In this document: piece by piece, positions 19,329-28,422 of the stretch
How the letters are laid out: every line of letters starts with the position of its first letter
How positions within the stretch are numbered: position 1 is the stretch's first letter
NCBI RefSeq assembly: GCF_041435215.1
Contig: NZ_CP108394.1
Span: 3,596,001 to 3,660,000, forward strand
Direction: 5' to 3'
DNA length: 64,000 nucleotides
From: Streptomyces sp. NBC_01314
GTDB lineage: Bacteria > Actinomycetota > Actinomycetes > Streptomycetales > Streptomycetaceae
The notes under the pieces: model-generated
The model's input: the letters and a program-made list of their open reading frames with translations, nothing else
Told to the model about the DNA's origin: nothing
The model's database searches: none
Program-made: the position numbers and the translations under genes

Positions 19329-20511
19329 CGACCCGCAGAAATCTGGCGTACTGCCGAAGTCTGGCGCACTACCGAAGGCTGGCGTCCCGCCGGAGTCGGA
19401 CGTCCCGCCGAAATCTGGCGCACTGCCGAAGTCCGACCTCCCGCCGGAGTCGGACGTACTGCTGTCTGTCCGCGGGCTGCGGATCGCGTTCGACGGGGTG
19501 GAGGCCGTGCGCGGGCTGTCCTTCGACGTCCGGCCGCGCGAAGTGCTCGCCCTGGTCGGCGAGTCGGGCGCGGGCAAGTCCCTGACGGCCCGCGCGCTGC
19601 TGGGGATGCTGCCCAGGGGCGCGACGACGAGCGGCACCGTACGGCTGCGCGGTGACACGGACCTGGCCGCCCAGCGCGGCCGCCGTATCGCGCTCGTCCC
19701 GCAGGACGCCCTCTCCGCCCTCTCCCCCGTGCACCCCGTGGGCGACCAACTCGCCGCCGCCGTCAGGTCGGTGGCGGGTGTCTCGCGCAAGGAGGCCCGG
19801 GCACGGGCGGTCGCCGCGCTCGACCGGGTGGGGATCCCCGACGCCGTACGCAGAGCGCGGGCGTATCCGCACGAGTACTCCGGCGGCATGCGCCAGCGGG
19901 CCGTGATCGCGATGGCGACGATCAACGAACCGGATGTCGTCGTCGCCGACGAGCCCACGACCGCGCTCGACGCGGAGCTGCAGGAACAGGTGCTCCGGGT
20001 CCTCGGCGAACAGCGGGAGGCGGTGGGCGCCGCGCTCGTGCTGGTCACCCACGACCTGGGCGTGGTCCGGGCACACGCCGACCGCGTGCTGGTCATGTAC
20101 GCCGGCCGCCAGGTCGAACAGGGCCCGGTGAAGGGCGTGTTGGGGCGCCCCCGAGCGCCGTACACGGCGGGCCTGCTGGCGTCACTGCCACCGGACGACG
20201 GCGACGACGCCGGCTCGGACGGTCTGGTCGGTCCGGTCGGCGGCGGTCGTGACCACGGCGGTGAGGACCCGCGTCCCGCCGCCGGTCGCCGTCGCCGTCG
20301 GCTGCCCTCCATCCCCGGCTCCCCGCCCACCCCCGACGCCCTCCCGCCGGGCTGCGCCTTCGCGCCGCGCTGTCCGCTCGTCGCGGACCGCTGCCGTGGG
20401 GAGGAACCGGAGCCGCGGGCCGCCGACGAGGGTCATGAGGTCTCCTGCCACCGCTGGGACGAAGTCCCTTGTCCCCCGACCGAGTTGTTCCAGGAGGCCG
20501 AGGCCGTATGA
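19306..20511 (+). CDS. ABC importer ATPase 1 (DppD/OppD type) with hexapeptide-repeat N-terminus
   Basis: This 401-residue protein starts at a GTG at 19306 with GGGGGAGG upstream. Residues 5-50 are a Pro-rich array of six-residue repeats (LPKSGA, PPESDV), unusual for this family. The ATPase follows with Walker A GESGAGKS, Q-loop LVPQDALSALSP, signature YSGGMRQR, Walker B VVVADEPTTALD and switch His THDLG. The C-terminal oligopeptide/nickel-type tail with CAFAPRCPLVADRC is present. It acts with the second ATPase on the fused permease. Its stop overlaps the next gene's ATG. Confidence 0.9.
   Translation: MQSQPKSDDPQKSGVLPKSGALPKAGVPPESDVPPKSGALPKSDLPPESDVLLSVRGLRIAFDGVEAVRGLSFDVRPREVLALVGESGAGKSLTARALLGMLPRGATTSGTVRLRGDTDLAAQRGRRIALVPQDALSALSPVHPVGDQLAAAVRSVAGVSRKEARARAVAALDRVGIPDAVRRARAYPHEYSGGMRQRAVIAMATINEPDVVVADEPTTALDAELQEQVLRVLGEQREAVGAALVLVTHDLGVVRAHADRVLVMYAGRQVEQGPVKGVLGRPRAPYTAGLLASLPPDDGDDAGSDGLVGPVGGGRDHGGEDPRPAAGRRRRRLPSIPGSPPTPDALPPGCAFAPRCPLVADRCRGEEPEPRAADEGHEVSCHRWDEVPCPPTELFQEAEAV
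19317..19460 (+). repeat. In-gene 18-bp tandem repeats (hexapeptides)
   Basis: About eight degenerate copies of an 18-base unit (pattern CCGAAGTCTGGCGCACTG or CCGGAGTCGGACGTCCCG) encode Pro-Pro/Leu-(Lys/Glu)-Ser-(Gly/Asp)-Val/Ala hexads at the ATPase N-terminus. They probably arose by slippage and form a flexible linker. Confidence 0.8.
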
Positions 20512-21191
20512 ACCGGAGTGACCCCCTGCTCGACGTACGCGACCTGGTCGTCCGCTACGGCACCGTCACCGCCGTCGACCGGGTGTCGTTCACGGTGGAG
20601 GCGGGCGAGACCCTGGCCCTGAACGGCCCGTCCGGCTGCGGCAAGTCCTCCACGGTCGCCGCCGTGCTCCAGCTGCGCCGCCCGTACGGGGGCGAAGTCC
20701 GTTTCGAGGGACGGGAGTTGACGACGCTCACCGAACGCGAACTGCGCCCGCTCCGCCCCCTTGTGCAGCCGGTCTTCCAGGATCCGTACGGCTCGCTCAG
20801 CCCTCGCCACCGCATCCGGGACGCGGTGGCGGAACCCCTGCGCGTTCAGGGCCGCTGGGACGCGACGGGCCCCGCCCGGGTGGCCGGACTCCTCGACCGG
20901 GTCGGCCTGGACCAGGCCTACGGCGACCGCTTCCCGCACGAGCTGTCCGGGGGCCAGTGCCAACGCGCCGGTATCGCGAGGGCGTTGGCCTCCGAGCCCC
21001 GTCTGCTGGTCCTCGACGAGCCGGTGTCCGCCCTCGACCCCTCCGTCCGGGCCGGGGTCCTCAACCTGCTCGCCGACCTCCAGGACGCGTTGAACCTGGG
21101 ATACCTGTTCATCTGTCACGATCGCGCAGTCGTACGCCACTTCGCGGACCGCTCGATCGAGATGCGCGCCGGGAGGCTCGTACCGGCCTAG
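20508..21191 (+). CDS. ABC importer ATPase 2 (DppF/OppF type)
   Basis: This 227-residue protein starts at an ATG at 20508 that overlaps the previous stop (ATGA), with AGGAGG 11 bases upstream. It carries Walker A GPSGCGKSS, Q-loop VQPVFQDPYGSLSP, signature LSGGQCQRAGIARALA, Walker B LLVLDEPVSALD and switch His ICHDR. It lacks the C-terminal oligopeptide-binding extension of DppF and is shorter than usual. It completes the operon as the second motor subunit. Confidence 0.9.
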   Translation: MNRSDPLLDVRDLVVRYGTVTAVDRVSFTVEAGETLALNGPSGCGKSSTVAAVLQLRRPYGGEVRFEGRELTTLTERELRPLRPLVQPVFQDPYGSLSPRHRIRDAVAEPLRVQGRWDATGPARVAGLLDRVGLDQAYGDRFPHELSGGQCQRAGIARALASEPRLLVLDEPVSALDPSVRAGVLNLLADLQDALNLGYLFICHDRAVVRHFADRSIEMRAGRLVPA

Positions 21192-21353
21192 GCGGATTCA
21201 CCCCGATCCGTCGCCGAACAACAGCCGATCATCAACCGATCACGTGCGCCACAACTCCGAACAGCATGCACACAGCAACCTTTAGGCTACTTCCGTCGGT
21301 CAGCCCATCGGGGCGACCGGCCGGGGGACCAGGGGATCAGGGGGACGTGGGCG

Positions 21354-23027
21354 TTGAACAACGCGACTGAGGTGTTCCAGCCGCTCCAGGCGGACGACCC
21401 GCCGCAGGTGGCCGGCTACCGTCTGGCCGCCCGGCTCGGCGCGGGCGGCATGGGACGGGTCTACCTGTCGCACACGCAGGGCGGCCGGCCGGTGGCGATC
21501 AAGGTGGTGCGCCCGGAGCTGGCCGACGACCCGGCCTTCCGGCGGCGGTTCGGGCGGGAGATCAAGGCGGCCCGGCGGGTCCGGGGCGCGTACACCGCCG
21601 AGCTGATCGACGCCGACGCGGACGGCGTACCCCCGTGGCTGGCCACGCTGTACGTGCCGGGCCCCTCCCTGGCGGAGGCCGTCGCCCGGCGCGGGCCGCT
21701 GCCGGTGCCCGCGGTGCTGTGGCTGATGGCGGGGGTGGCCGAGGCGCTGCAGGCCATCCACGACGAGGGCATCGTGCATCGCGATCTGAAGCCGTCGAAC
21801 GTGCTGCTGGCCGCCGACGGGCCCCGGGTGATCGACTTCGGTATCTCGCTGGCCTCCGGGCTCACCTCGAACACCGCCACGGGCACCGCGGTCGGCACGC
21901 CCCAGTTCATGGCTCCCGAGCAGGCGACCGGGGGTGACGTCACGACGGCCACCGACGTCTTCGCGCTGGGCCAGACCGCGGCGTTCGCGGCACTGGGCGT
22001 GCCGCTGTACGGGGACGGCCCCTCGGTCAGCGTGCTGTACCGGATCGTGCACTCGGAGCCCGACCTGTCCGTGCTGCCCGAGCAGCTCCGCCCGATGATG
22101 GCCCGGTGTCTCGCCGTCGACCCGGTGGACCGGCCCACCCCGGCGGAGGTCGTCGAGTGGTGCCGGCAGCGGCTGGGCCGGGACGCCGACGCGGGCGGCG
22201 GCCCGGCCGTCTGGCGGGAGGTCACGGGGCCGGAGGTCGCGGCTCCGCCGCCGGTCCTCGCCCCCACCCCGGTGCACACGATGCCGTTGCTCGCACCGCC
22301 GCACCCGATGGGGCCGACGGCGTGGACAGGCCCGACGAGGCTGACCGGACCGATGGGACCGGCCGAGCGGCGGGTCCGCCGACGACGGACCGCGCTGATC
22401 ACGGCCGTCGCCGTGAGCGCGGGCGCGCTGCTGCTGACAGGCATGGCGTGGACGGTCAAGGAAGGGGTGGACCGGTACCGCGACCGGAACACGGTTTCCT
22501 CCTCGACGCCCGGTGCGGGCGGGTCCGCACGGTCCTCGGCGTCCCCGTCGGCATCGGCTGCGGGCTCAGGGGCGGACACGGCGGACTCGGAAACCGGTGA
22601 CCGGACGCCGAAGACGACGAGCCCCTCGCCGACCGTGCCGGGGAAACCGCAACCCACCGCCTATCCCGGGCAGTTCCTGACCCGGAAGAACTCTCTCGAC
22701 GTCCGGAAGGGGGAGCTGCGCGAGGACCGCAAGGGGGACGTCCGCTTCACCTGCGAGGAGATCGGCTGCGCGCTGGAGAGCGACACCAGCGTGATCACGA
22801 TGATGTACGCCGATCCCGGCGCCACCCTGGACACGTGCCGTATCGCCCTCACCGGTGCCAAGAGCCACAGCTTCACTCTCGCCGGGGCGGCGGCCGGCAG
22901 CGAGTTCTGCGTCGAGCACCCTTCCGGAGACATCGCCCTGCTGGTGATCCAGGTGAAGGCGACCGCGCTCGGGGACGACGAGGCAAGCTTCGTCACCGCG
23001 GACATGACGCTCTGGCGGGCGGCCTAG
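21354..23027 (+). CDS. Membrane-anchored serine/threonine protein kinase (Pkn type)
   Basis: This 557-residue protein has a kinase domain at about residues 20-275: GAGGMGRVYL, VAIKVV with ATP-binding Lys, HRDLKPSNVLL with catalytic Asp, DFGIS and MAPEQ. A Pro-rich linker leads to a single membrane segment near residue 345-365 (ALITAVAVSAGALLLTGMAW). A Ser/Thr-rich stalk and an outer domain with four cysteines (FTCEEIGCALES, DTCRIAL, SEFCVEH) follow, perhaps a ligand sensor. A TTG start at 21354 is the only in-frame start fitting the N-lobe. It stands alone; substrates are unknown. Confidence 0.9.
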   Translation: MNNATEVFQPLQADDPPQVAGYRLAARLGAGGMGRVYLSHTQGGRPVAIKVVRPELADDPAFRRRFGREIKAARRVRGAYTAELIDADADGVPPWLATLYVPGPSLAEAVARRGPLPVPAVLWLMAGVAEALQAIHDEGIVHRDLKPSNVLLAADGPRVIDFGISLASGLTSNTATGTAVGTPQFMAPEQATGGDVTTATDVFALGQTAAFAALGVPLYGDGPSVSVLYRIVHSEPDLSVLPEQLRPMMARCLAVDPVDRPTPAEVVEWCRQRLGRDADAGGGPAVWREVTGPEVAAPPPVLAPTPVHTMPLLAPPHPMGPTAWTGPTRLTGPMGPAERRVRRRRTALITAVAVSAGALLLTGMAWTVKEGVDRYRDRNTVSSSTPGAGGSARSSASPSASAAGSGADTADSETGDRTPKTTSPSPTVPGKPQPTAYPGQFLTRKNSLDVRKGELREDRKGDVRFTCEEIGCALESDTSVITMMYADPGATLDTCRIALTGAKSHSFTLAGAAAGSEFCVEHPSGDIALLVIQVKATALGDDEASFVTADMTLWRAA

Positions 23028-23032
23028 CAGAC

Positions 23033-23074
23033 GGCCCGGGGGTGTTCGCTTCGCCCGAGGCAGGTGCCCGGGCC
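23033..23074. terminator. Hairpin between convergent kinase and tetR genes
   Basis: The arms GGCCCGGG (23033) and CCCGGGCC (23067) flank a 26-base loop immediately after the kinase stop and at the tetR stop. A bidirectional terminator role is likely. Confidence 0.45.
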
Positions 23075-23682
23075 TAGGCCAGGGCACCCCCCGCGCCCCC
23101 GCGCTTCGCCGCGGTCTCCATCACCCGGCGGAGCCCCTCGGCGAGTTGGCCGGCCTCGGGGGCGCTCGGCGGGTCGAAGGTCCACTGGGCGATCAGCCCG
23201 GTCATCAGGGTCACGAAGAACGCGCCCAGGGTGTCCACGTCCTGTTCCGTGGCGTCCTCCTCCCGGCCGCCCATGAACATCGGGATCAGGCCCCGCGCGG
23301 CCTCCCGCTGCGCCAGCGCCAAGTGGTCCCGCAACTCGGGCATCTGGTCGCCCATCACGATGATCTCCATGCTGAGCCGCCACATCGAACCGGGCCCCCG
23401 CATGGTGTCGATGATGTTCCCCCACACCTCCTGGAACCGTTCGACCGACCCGGGCTCGGCACCGCCCGTCGCCGGTTCCTCCGCGTCGAAGGCCTCGGAC
23501 AGGTCTCCGACCAGGGCCACGTACGCCTGCGCCAGCAACGTGTCCTTCGAGCCGTAGTGGTAGCCGATCGACGCCAGGTTCGTCCCCGACTCCTTGACGA
23601 TGTCGCGCGCCGTCGTCCTCGCGAACCCCTTCGCCAGCAGGCAGCGCTTGGCGCCTTCGAGCAGATCCTCACGGTGTCCCAT
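23074..23682 (-). CDS. TetR-family repressor
   Basis: This 202-residue protein has an N-terminal HTH: EDLLEGAKRCLLAKGFARTT, then ARDIVKESGTNLASIGYHYGSKDTLL, the standard TetR DNA-binding signature. The rest is a helical ligand domain with an MSMEIIVMGDQMPELRDHL-like segment. The ATG at 23682 is chosen because the HTH follows at once. It is divergent from an MFS exporter gene with inverted repeats between them, so it most likely represses the exporter (and itself) until a toxic ligand binds. Confidence 0.9.
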   Translation of the reverse strand: MGHREDLLEGAKRCLLAKGFARTTARDIVKESGTNLASIGYHYGSKDTLLAQAYVALVGDLSEAFDAEEPATGGAEPGSVERFQEVWGNIIDTMRGPGSMWRLSMEIIVMGDQMPELRDHLALAQREAARGLIPMFMGGREEDATEQDVDTLGAFFVTLMTGLIAQWTFDPPSAPEAGQLAEGLRRVMETAAKRGGAGGALA

Positions 23683-23718
23683 GACGGTCAGCGTAGCCCT
23701 GTGGCCATACACGCGTCC

Positions 23719-23797
23719 CAGACGAGCGTCTGAGACGCCCGTTTTGGACACTCGACTTATACAACTGTTTTATACGCACGTACTAGACGATCGTATA
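23719..23797. promoter_or_regulatory. Inverted repeats in the tetR-MFS divergent region, probable TetR operators
   Basis: CAGACG-AG-CGTCTG (23719-23732) and TATACG...CGTATA (23771-23797) lie between the divergent genes. The A/T-rich TTATACAACTGTTTTATACG stretch probably overlaps both promoters. These are the natural sites for the adjacent TetR protein. Confidence 0.55.
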
Positions 23798-23819
23798 AGA
23801 CGCCCGTACAGTCACCGGC

Positions 23820-25364
23820 ATGACGACGAACAACACTCCAACGGCGCGAGCCGGACGCCGCGAATGGACCGCCCTCTGCGTCCTGATGCTTCCGCTGCTG
23901 CTGGTCTCGATGGACGTGTCGGTGCTGTACTTCGCGGTCCCGGCGATCAGCGCGGATCTGGAACCGAGCGGCACCCAACTGCTGTGGATCTTCGACATCT
24001 ACGCGTTCGTGCTGGCCGGGCTGCTGATGACGATGGGCTCGCTCGGTGACCGCATCGGCCGCCGCCGGCTCCTGCTGTTCGGCGCGGCGGCGTTCGGCAC
24101 GGCATCGCTGGTGGCCGCGTACGCGAACAGCGCCGAGACACTGATCGCGGCGCGCGCGGTGCTCGGTGTCGGAGGCGCGACGCTCATGCCGTCGACGATG
24201 GCGCTGACCCGGACGATGTTCACGGACCCCGGCCAGCGGGCGAAGGCGATCGGCATCTGGTCGGGTGTGATGGCGACGGGCATCGCGCTCGGCTCGGTGC
24301 TCAGCGGTCTGCTGGTGGAGTACTTCTGGTGGGGCTCGGTCTTCCTGGTGAACCTGCCCGCGATGGCGCTGCTTCTGCTGCTCGGCCCGCGACTGCTGCC
24401 CGAGTCGAGGAACCCCGACGCCGGCCGCTTCGACCTGCTGAGCGTCCCGCTGTCCATGGCGGCCGTCCTGCCCGTCGTCTACGGCCTCAAGGAGATCCCG
24501 ACGGAGGGCTGGAACGTGCGGTACGTGATCTCGCTGACCGTGGGCCTGTGCTTCGCGGCCCTGTTCGTCCACCGCCAGCGCACCACGGCCTCCCCCCTCA
24601 TCGCCCCCGCGCTGTTCCGCGGCCACGGCTTCACCCCGGCGCTCGTGCTCAACCTCGTCGCGGCCTTCGGGATGATGGGGTCGGTCTACTTCACGACCCA
24701 GTACCTCCAGTCCGTCCTCGGCAAGAGCGCGCTGGAGGCCGCGCTGTGGGGCCTGCTCCCCTCCGTACTCGTCGGCGTCGCCGCACCGGTCACGACGCTC
24801 CTCGTCCAGCGGGGGGTGAACCGGGCGTACGTCGTCTCCGCGGGCTTCGCGACCGCCGCGTGCGGTTACGCGCTGCTGGTCGTCGCCGGCACCGACTCCC
24901 TCTGGCTGGTCCTCGCCGGCGCCGGTGTCCTGGCCGCCGGCATCGTCACCGTCCTCTCCCAGATGACCGACCTCGCCCTCAGCGCCGCCCCCGTGGAACG
25001 CGCCGGCTCCGCGTCCTCCCTCCTGGAGACGAGCCAGGAGTTCGGCGGCGCCCTCGGCATGGCCACCCTCGGCTCCATCGGCACCGCCCTCTACCACCAC
25101 GAGATGCCGGCCTCCGCGCCCGAACCGGCCCGCGAAACCCTCGGGGGCGCCCTCGCGGTGGCCGACCAGCTGCCCGGCCCCGCGGCCGAGTCCCTGACGG
25201 CAGCGGCCCGAGCCGCCTTCACCACCGGTATGCAGGGCGCGGCGACAGCGGGGGCCGTCGTGCTGCTGGCGGCCGCGGTGCTGGCGCTCGGGGCGCTGCG
25301 CGGGGTGCGGGTGCGGGATCGCGAGGAGGAGAAGAGCCTGGTCAGGACGGCGAGCCAGTCGTGA
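23820..25364 (+). CDS. MFS drug exporter, DHA2 (14-TM) type
   Basis: This 514-residue proton-coupled exporter has motif A as GSLGDRIGRRRLLLFG and motif C-like GIWSGVMATGIALGSVLSG. The DHA2 opening is MLPLLLVSMDVSVLYFAVPAI. The hydropathy of the sequence fits 14 membrane segments. The ATG at 23820 directly follows the putative operator. The last 23 bases overlap the end of the convergent LuxR gene. It is likely controlled by the divergent TetR; the substrate is unknown. Confidence 0.9.
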   Translation: MTTNNTPTARAGRREWTALCVLMLPLLLVSMDVSVLYFAVPAISADLEPSGTQLLWIFDIYAFVLAGLLMTMGSLGDRIGRRRLLLFGAAAFGTASLVAAYANSAETLIAARAVLGVGGATLMPSTMALTRTMFTDPGQRAKAIGIWSGVMATGIALGSVLSGLLVEYFWWGSVFLVNLPAMALLLLLGPRLLPESRNPDAGRFDLLSVPLSMAAVLPVVYGLKEIPTEGWNVRYVISLTVGLCFAALFVHRQRTTASPLIAPALFRGHGFTPALVLNLVAAFGMMGSVYFTTQYLQSVLGKSALEAALWGLLPSVLVGVAAPVTTLLVQRGVNRAYVVSAGFATAACGYALLVVAGTDSLWLVLAGAGVLAAGIVTVLSQMTDLALSAAPVERAGSASSLLETSQEFGGALGMATLGSIGTALYHHEMPASAPEPARETLGGALAVADQLPGPAAESLTAAARAAFTTGMQGAATAGAVVLLAAAVLALGALRGVRVRDREEEKSLVRTASQS

Positions 25365-28278
25365 TCAGGCCCTCCCGGTACGCGATGGCCACGGCCTCCG
25401 TACGGCTCGCCGCCCCCAACTTGGCCAGGATGTTGGACACATGCACACTCGCTGTCTTCCCGGTGATGAACAGCTCGTCGCCGATCTGCCGATTGGTGCG
25501 CCCGAGCGCGAGCAGCCGAAGGACATCGCTCTCCCGCGCGGTGAGCGAGGGGACGTCCTTCTCCCCCGTGACCTCCGCCAGCCGCCCCCGACGGACGAGC
25601 GCGTCCAGGGCGGCGCGCAACGGAACGGCCCCCAGCCGGTCGGCGGTCTCCCCCACCGCCCGCGCCTCGGACACGGCCTCCTCCCGGGCGCCCGCCCCCA
25701 ACAACGCCTCCGCCAGCCGCAGTCGGCACCGGGCCCGCTCGTACGGATCGCCGAACGCGAACGCGTCCACCGCCCTGCGCCAGGCCCCCACATCGGGCCC
25801 GGTGCTCACCCGGGCCCACTCCGCCTCGGCCCGCGCCAGCCAGGCCAGCCCTTCCGGTCCCTGCCCGCTCCCGTCGTCATCCGCCTCGGCGGCGGTGGCC
25901 CGCGCCGCCTCCACCAGCTCCTCGCCCGTGGCGGCCCAGCCCCGCGCGCCCTTCTCGTCCCCGGCCGACCGGCGCTCCGCCACCGCGTCGGCGATCGCCC
26001 CGAGGGCCAGCGCGGCCAGTCGGACGGTCGCGTCGGGCCGGGATCCGGACTCGTCGGAGAGGGCGGCGACGGTCGTCCTGAACTGCGCGACCGCGGTCTC
26101 CGGATCGCGGCGCAGGACGGCCGCCTCGATGAGCACGACGCCCGCGACGAGGCCGGCCATCCAGTCGTACGACCCGTCCAGAAGGGTCCGGGCCCGCTCC
26201 GCGGCGGTCTCGTCGCCGCGGGCGAGGGCGACGTACAGGGCGGGACCGGCCGCGTGGCCGGCCGTGGCGGGCAGCCGGTCGGTGTCGGCGGCCGAGCGGG
26301 CGCACTCGTCCCAGCGGCCCAGGGTGTAGAGGCAGAGGGAGTGGAGGTAACGCATCTCCACCGGGTACGGGGAGGACAGCAGGCCGGTGCGGCCCGCGCG
26401 GTCCAGCCCCTCGGAGAGCCAGCTGAGGCATTCCTCCAGGTCACCGGATTCGTAGCAGCCCATGGCGAGGTTGAACAGGGCACGCATCTCCACGGGGAGG
26501 TTGCCCGCGCGGCGGGCCAGCTCGCGGGCGTCGCGCAGCCGCGCCCGGCCCTCCGGCGTCGACCGGTTGCTCCGGGGGTGGAGACCGACCAAGGAGATGA
26601 TCAGGTCGGCCTGGGCGTCGCCCAGTTCGAGCCGCTCGGCGACGGGCAGCGCACCACTCGCGACCCGCCCGGCCTCCTCGTCCTCCCCCACGTACCGCGC
26701 CGCCATCACATGCGTGGCCGCCGCCCACACCCAGGTACGGGACGGGGGCTCGGCGGGGATCATCTCCAGCGCCTCGCTGCTGTAGCGGAACGCGGCCTTC
26801 AGGCTGTCCACGCGCATCAGGTCACCGGCGAGGGTGTAGCGGACCCGGGCGGCCAGCTCGGAGTCCGCGTCCGGACCCGCTCCGGCGAGCGCCGCGCGGG
26901 TGAGGGTGACCGCCCGGTGGTTGTCCCCGGCGCGCGCGGCGGCGGACGAGGCGCGCAGGGTGAGGGTGACCGTGTCGAGGTCCTGGGGCCGGGCCCCGGC
27001 ACCCACGGACGACCACAGGTCGAGGGCGCCCTCCAGATGCCGCAGCTCCTCGGCGGGCGCCCCGATCCCGTGCGCGTGGTCGGCTGCCTCGACGGACGCC
27101 GTCAGCGCGTCGGCGAGGTCATGGCTCTCGCGCGAGTGGTGGGCGCGCTCGGCGCTCTCCCCGGCCCGGCCCCGGCGGGCCAGCAGCCCGGCGAACACCC
27201 GGTGCAGCCGGACCCGTTCACCCGGCAGCAGATCCGCGTAGACCGCCTCCCGGATGAGGGCGTGCCGGAACTGATACGTCGATCCCTCGCCCGGCAGCAG
27301 CAGTTGCCGGCCGACCGCCTCCCGTAGAGCCGACTCCAGCTCGTCCTCGGGGAGTTGGACGGCGTCCCGCAACAGATCGTGCCCGACCCTGCGGCCCGCC
27401 ACCGCCGCCGTGCGCACCACCTGCTGGGCGGCACCGGGCAGTTGCTCGATCCGGATCAGCAGGACGTCGGCCAGCCCGCTCGGCAGCACCGCCCCCGGCT
27501 CGTCCGCCGTCGCGGCCAGCAACTCCTCCGCGTAGAACGCGTTGCCCTCCGCCCGCTCGACGATCCGGCCGACCGTGGCCTCGGACAGCGGCTCGGCGCG
27601 CAGCGAACGCACCAGCCGCGCGACCTCCGGGTCCGGCATCGGCCTCAGGTCCAGCCGCTCCACGGCGGGCAGCCGCACCAGCTCGGCGAGCAGGGGGCGC
27701 AGTGGGTGGCGGCGGTGCAGGTCGTCCGCGCGATACGAGGCGAAGACGGCGAGGCGGTGGGCCGGGGCGCCGGGGGCGGGGTGCTGGAGCACGGCCCGGC
27801 TGAGCAGGAAACGCAGCAGATCCCGCGAGGACTGGTCGGCCCAGTGCAGGTCCTCCAGCACGAGCAGGACGGGCGTCGTCCCGGCGAGGTCCGTCAGTAG
27901 CGCGGCGATGCCCTCGAAGAGCTGCAGCCGGTCACCGCCGTCCGCGCCGCCGCCGAGGAGCCGTGCTGTCGCCGGATGCGCCTGGAGGAGCGGGGCGAAT
28001 CGCTCGTCCGCGGCCAGGGCACCGAGGATCTCCGTGAACGGCAGGTACGGCAGACCGACATCACCGAGGTCCACGCAGTGCCCGGTGAACACGGCCGTCC
28101 CCTCGCCCACCGCGTACGCCGCCGCCTCCGCCAGCGTCCGGCTCTTCCCCACGCCCGCGTCCCCCGCGACCAGCACGGCCCGCGGCTCACCGCGCCCGGC
28201 CCGGTCCAGTACGTCCCTCAACCGGGCCATCTCGGTGTCCCGCCCGACGAACGGCGCGTGGAATATGTTCTGCGGCAC
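25342..28278 (-). CDS. Large LuxR (LAL) family regulator
   Basis: This 978-residue ATP-dependent regulator has an N-terminal ATPase with Walker A AGDAGVGKSRTL (about residue 40) and Walker B VLLVLEDLHWADQSS. A long TPR-like helical middle follows. The C-terminal LuxR HTH is LTARESDVLRLLALGRTNRQ followed by IGDELFITGKTASVHVSNIL. The GTG at 28278 starts MPQNIFHAPFVGRDTEM, the usual LAL opening. It is convergent with the MFS gene. The target genes are not evident. A second protein of the same architecture lies at 41.3-44.4 kb. Confidence 0.92.
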   Translation of the reverse strand: MPQNIFHAPFVGRDTEMARLRDVLDRAGRGEPRAVLVAGDAGVGKSRTLAEAAAYAVGEGTAVFTGHCVDLGDVGLPYLPFTEILGALAADERFAPLLQAHPATARLLGGGADGGDRLQLFEGIAALLTDLAGTTPVLLVLEDLHWADQSSRDLLRFLLSRAVLQHPAPGAPAHRLAVFASYRADDLHRRHPLRPLLAELVRLPAVERLDLRPMPDPEVARLVRSLRAEPLSEATVGRIVERAEGNAFYAEELLAATADEPGAVLPSGLADVLLIRIEQLPGAAQQVVRTAAVAGRRVGHDLLRDAVQLPEDELESALREAVGRQLLLPGEGSTYQFRHALIREAVYADLLPGERVRLHRVFAGLLARRGRAGESAERAHHSRESHDLADALTASVEAADHAHGIGAPAEELRHLEGALDLWSSVGAGARPQDLDTVTLTLRASSAAARAGDNHRAVTLTRAALAGAGPDADSELAARVRYTLAGDLMRVDSLKAAFRYSSEALEMIPAEPPSRTWVWAAATHVMAARYVGEDEEAGRVASGALPVAERLELGDAQADLIISLVGLHPRSNRSTPEGRARLRDARELARRAGNLPVEMRALFNLAMGCYESGDLEECLSWLSEGLDRAGRTGLLSSPYPVEMRYLHSLCLYTLGRWDECARSAADTDRLPATAGHAAGPALYVALARGDETAAERARTLLDGSYDWMAGLVAGVVLIEAAVLRRDPETAVAQFRTTVAALSDESGSRPDATVRLAALALGAIADAVAERRSAGDEKGARGWAATGEELVEAARATAAEADDDGSGQGPEGLAWLARAEAEWARVSTGPDVGAWRRAVDAFAFGDPYERARCRLRLAEALLGAGAREEAVSEARAVGETADRLGAVPLRAALDALVRRGRLAEVTGEKDVPSLTARESDVLRLLALGRTNRQIGDELFITGKTASVHVSNILAKLGAASRTEAVAIAYREGLITTGSPS

Positions 28279-28364
28279 CCGGCCATCCTGGCACGCACCA
28301 CCACACCCACCCCCACACCGCCGGGCTTCCTCGCCACGCCGCCCCCTGAAATGGGGCGCGGCGC

Positions 28365-28406
28365 AAAAAGGCGGGGCCCGGCCACCCCAGGTGACCAGGC
28401 CCCGCC
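28365..28406 (-). terminator. Intrinsic terminator after serA
   Basis: On the minus strand GGCGGGGCC pairs with GGGCCCCGCC and is followed by TTTTT, 17 bases past the serA stop. Confidence 0.85.
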
Positions 28407-28422
28407 GACGCGTGAACGAACC

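Noticed and set aside
23074..28278. TetR, MFS and LAL genes as part of an antibiotic biosynthetic cluster
   Set aside because: No synthase, tailoring or precursor genes are next to them; the pump pair is a stand-alone resistance-type module.
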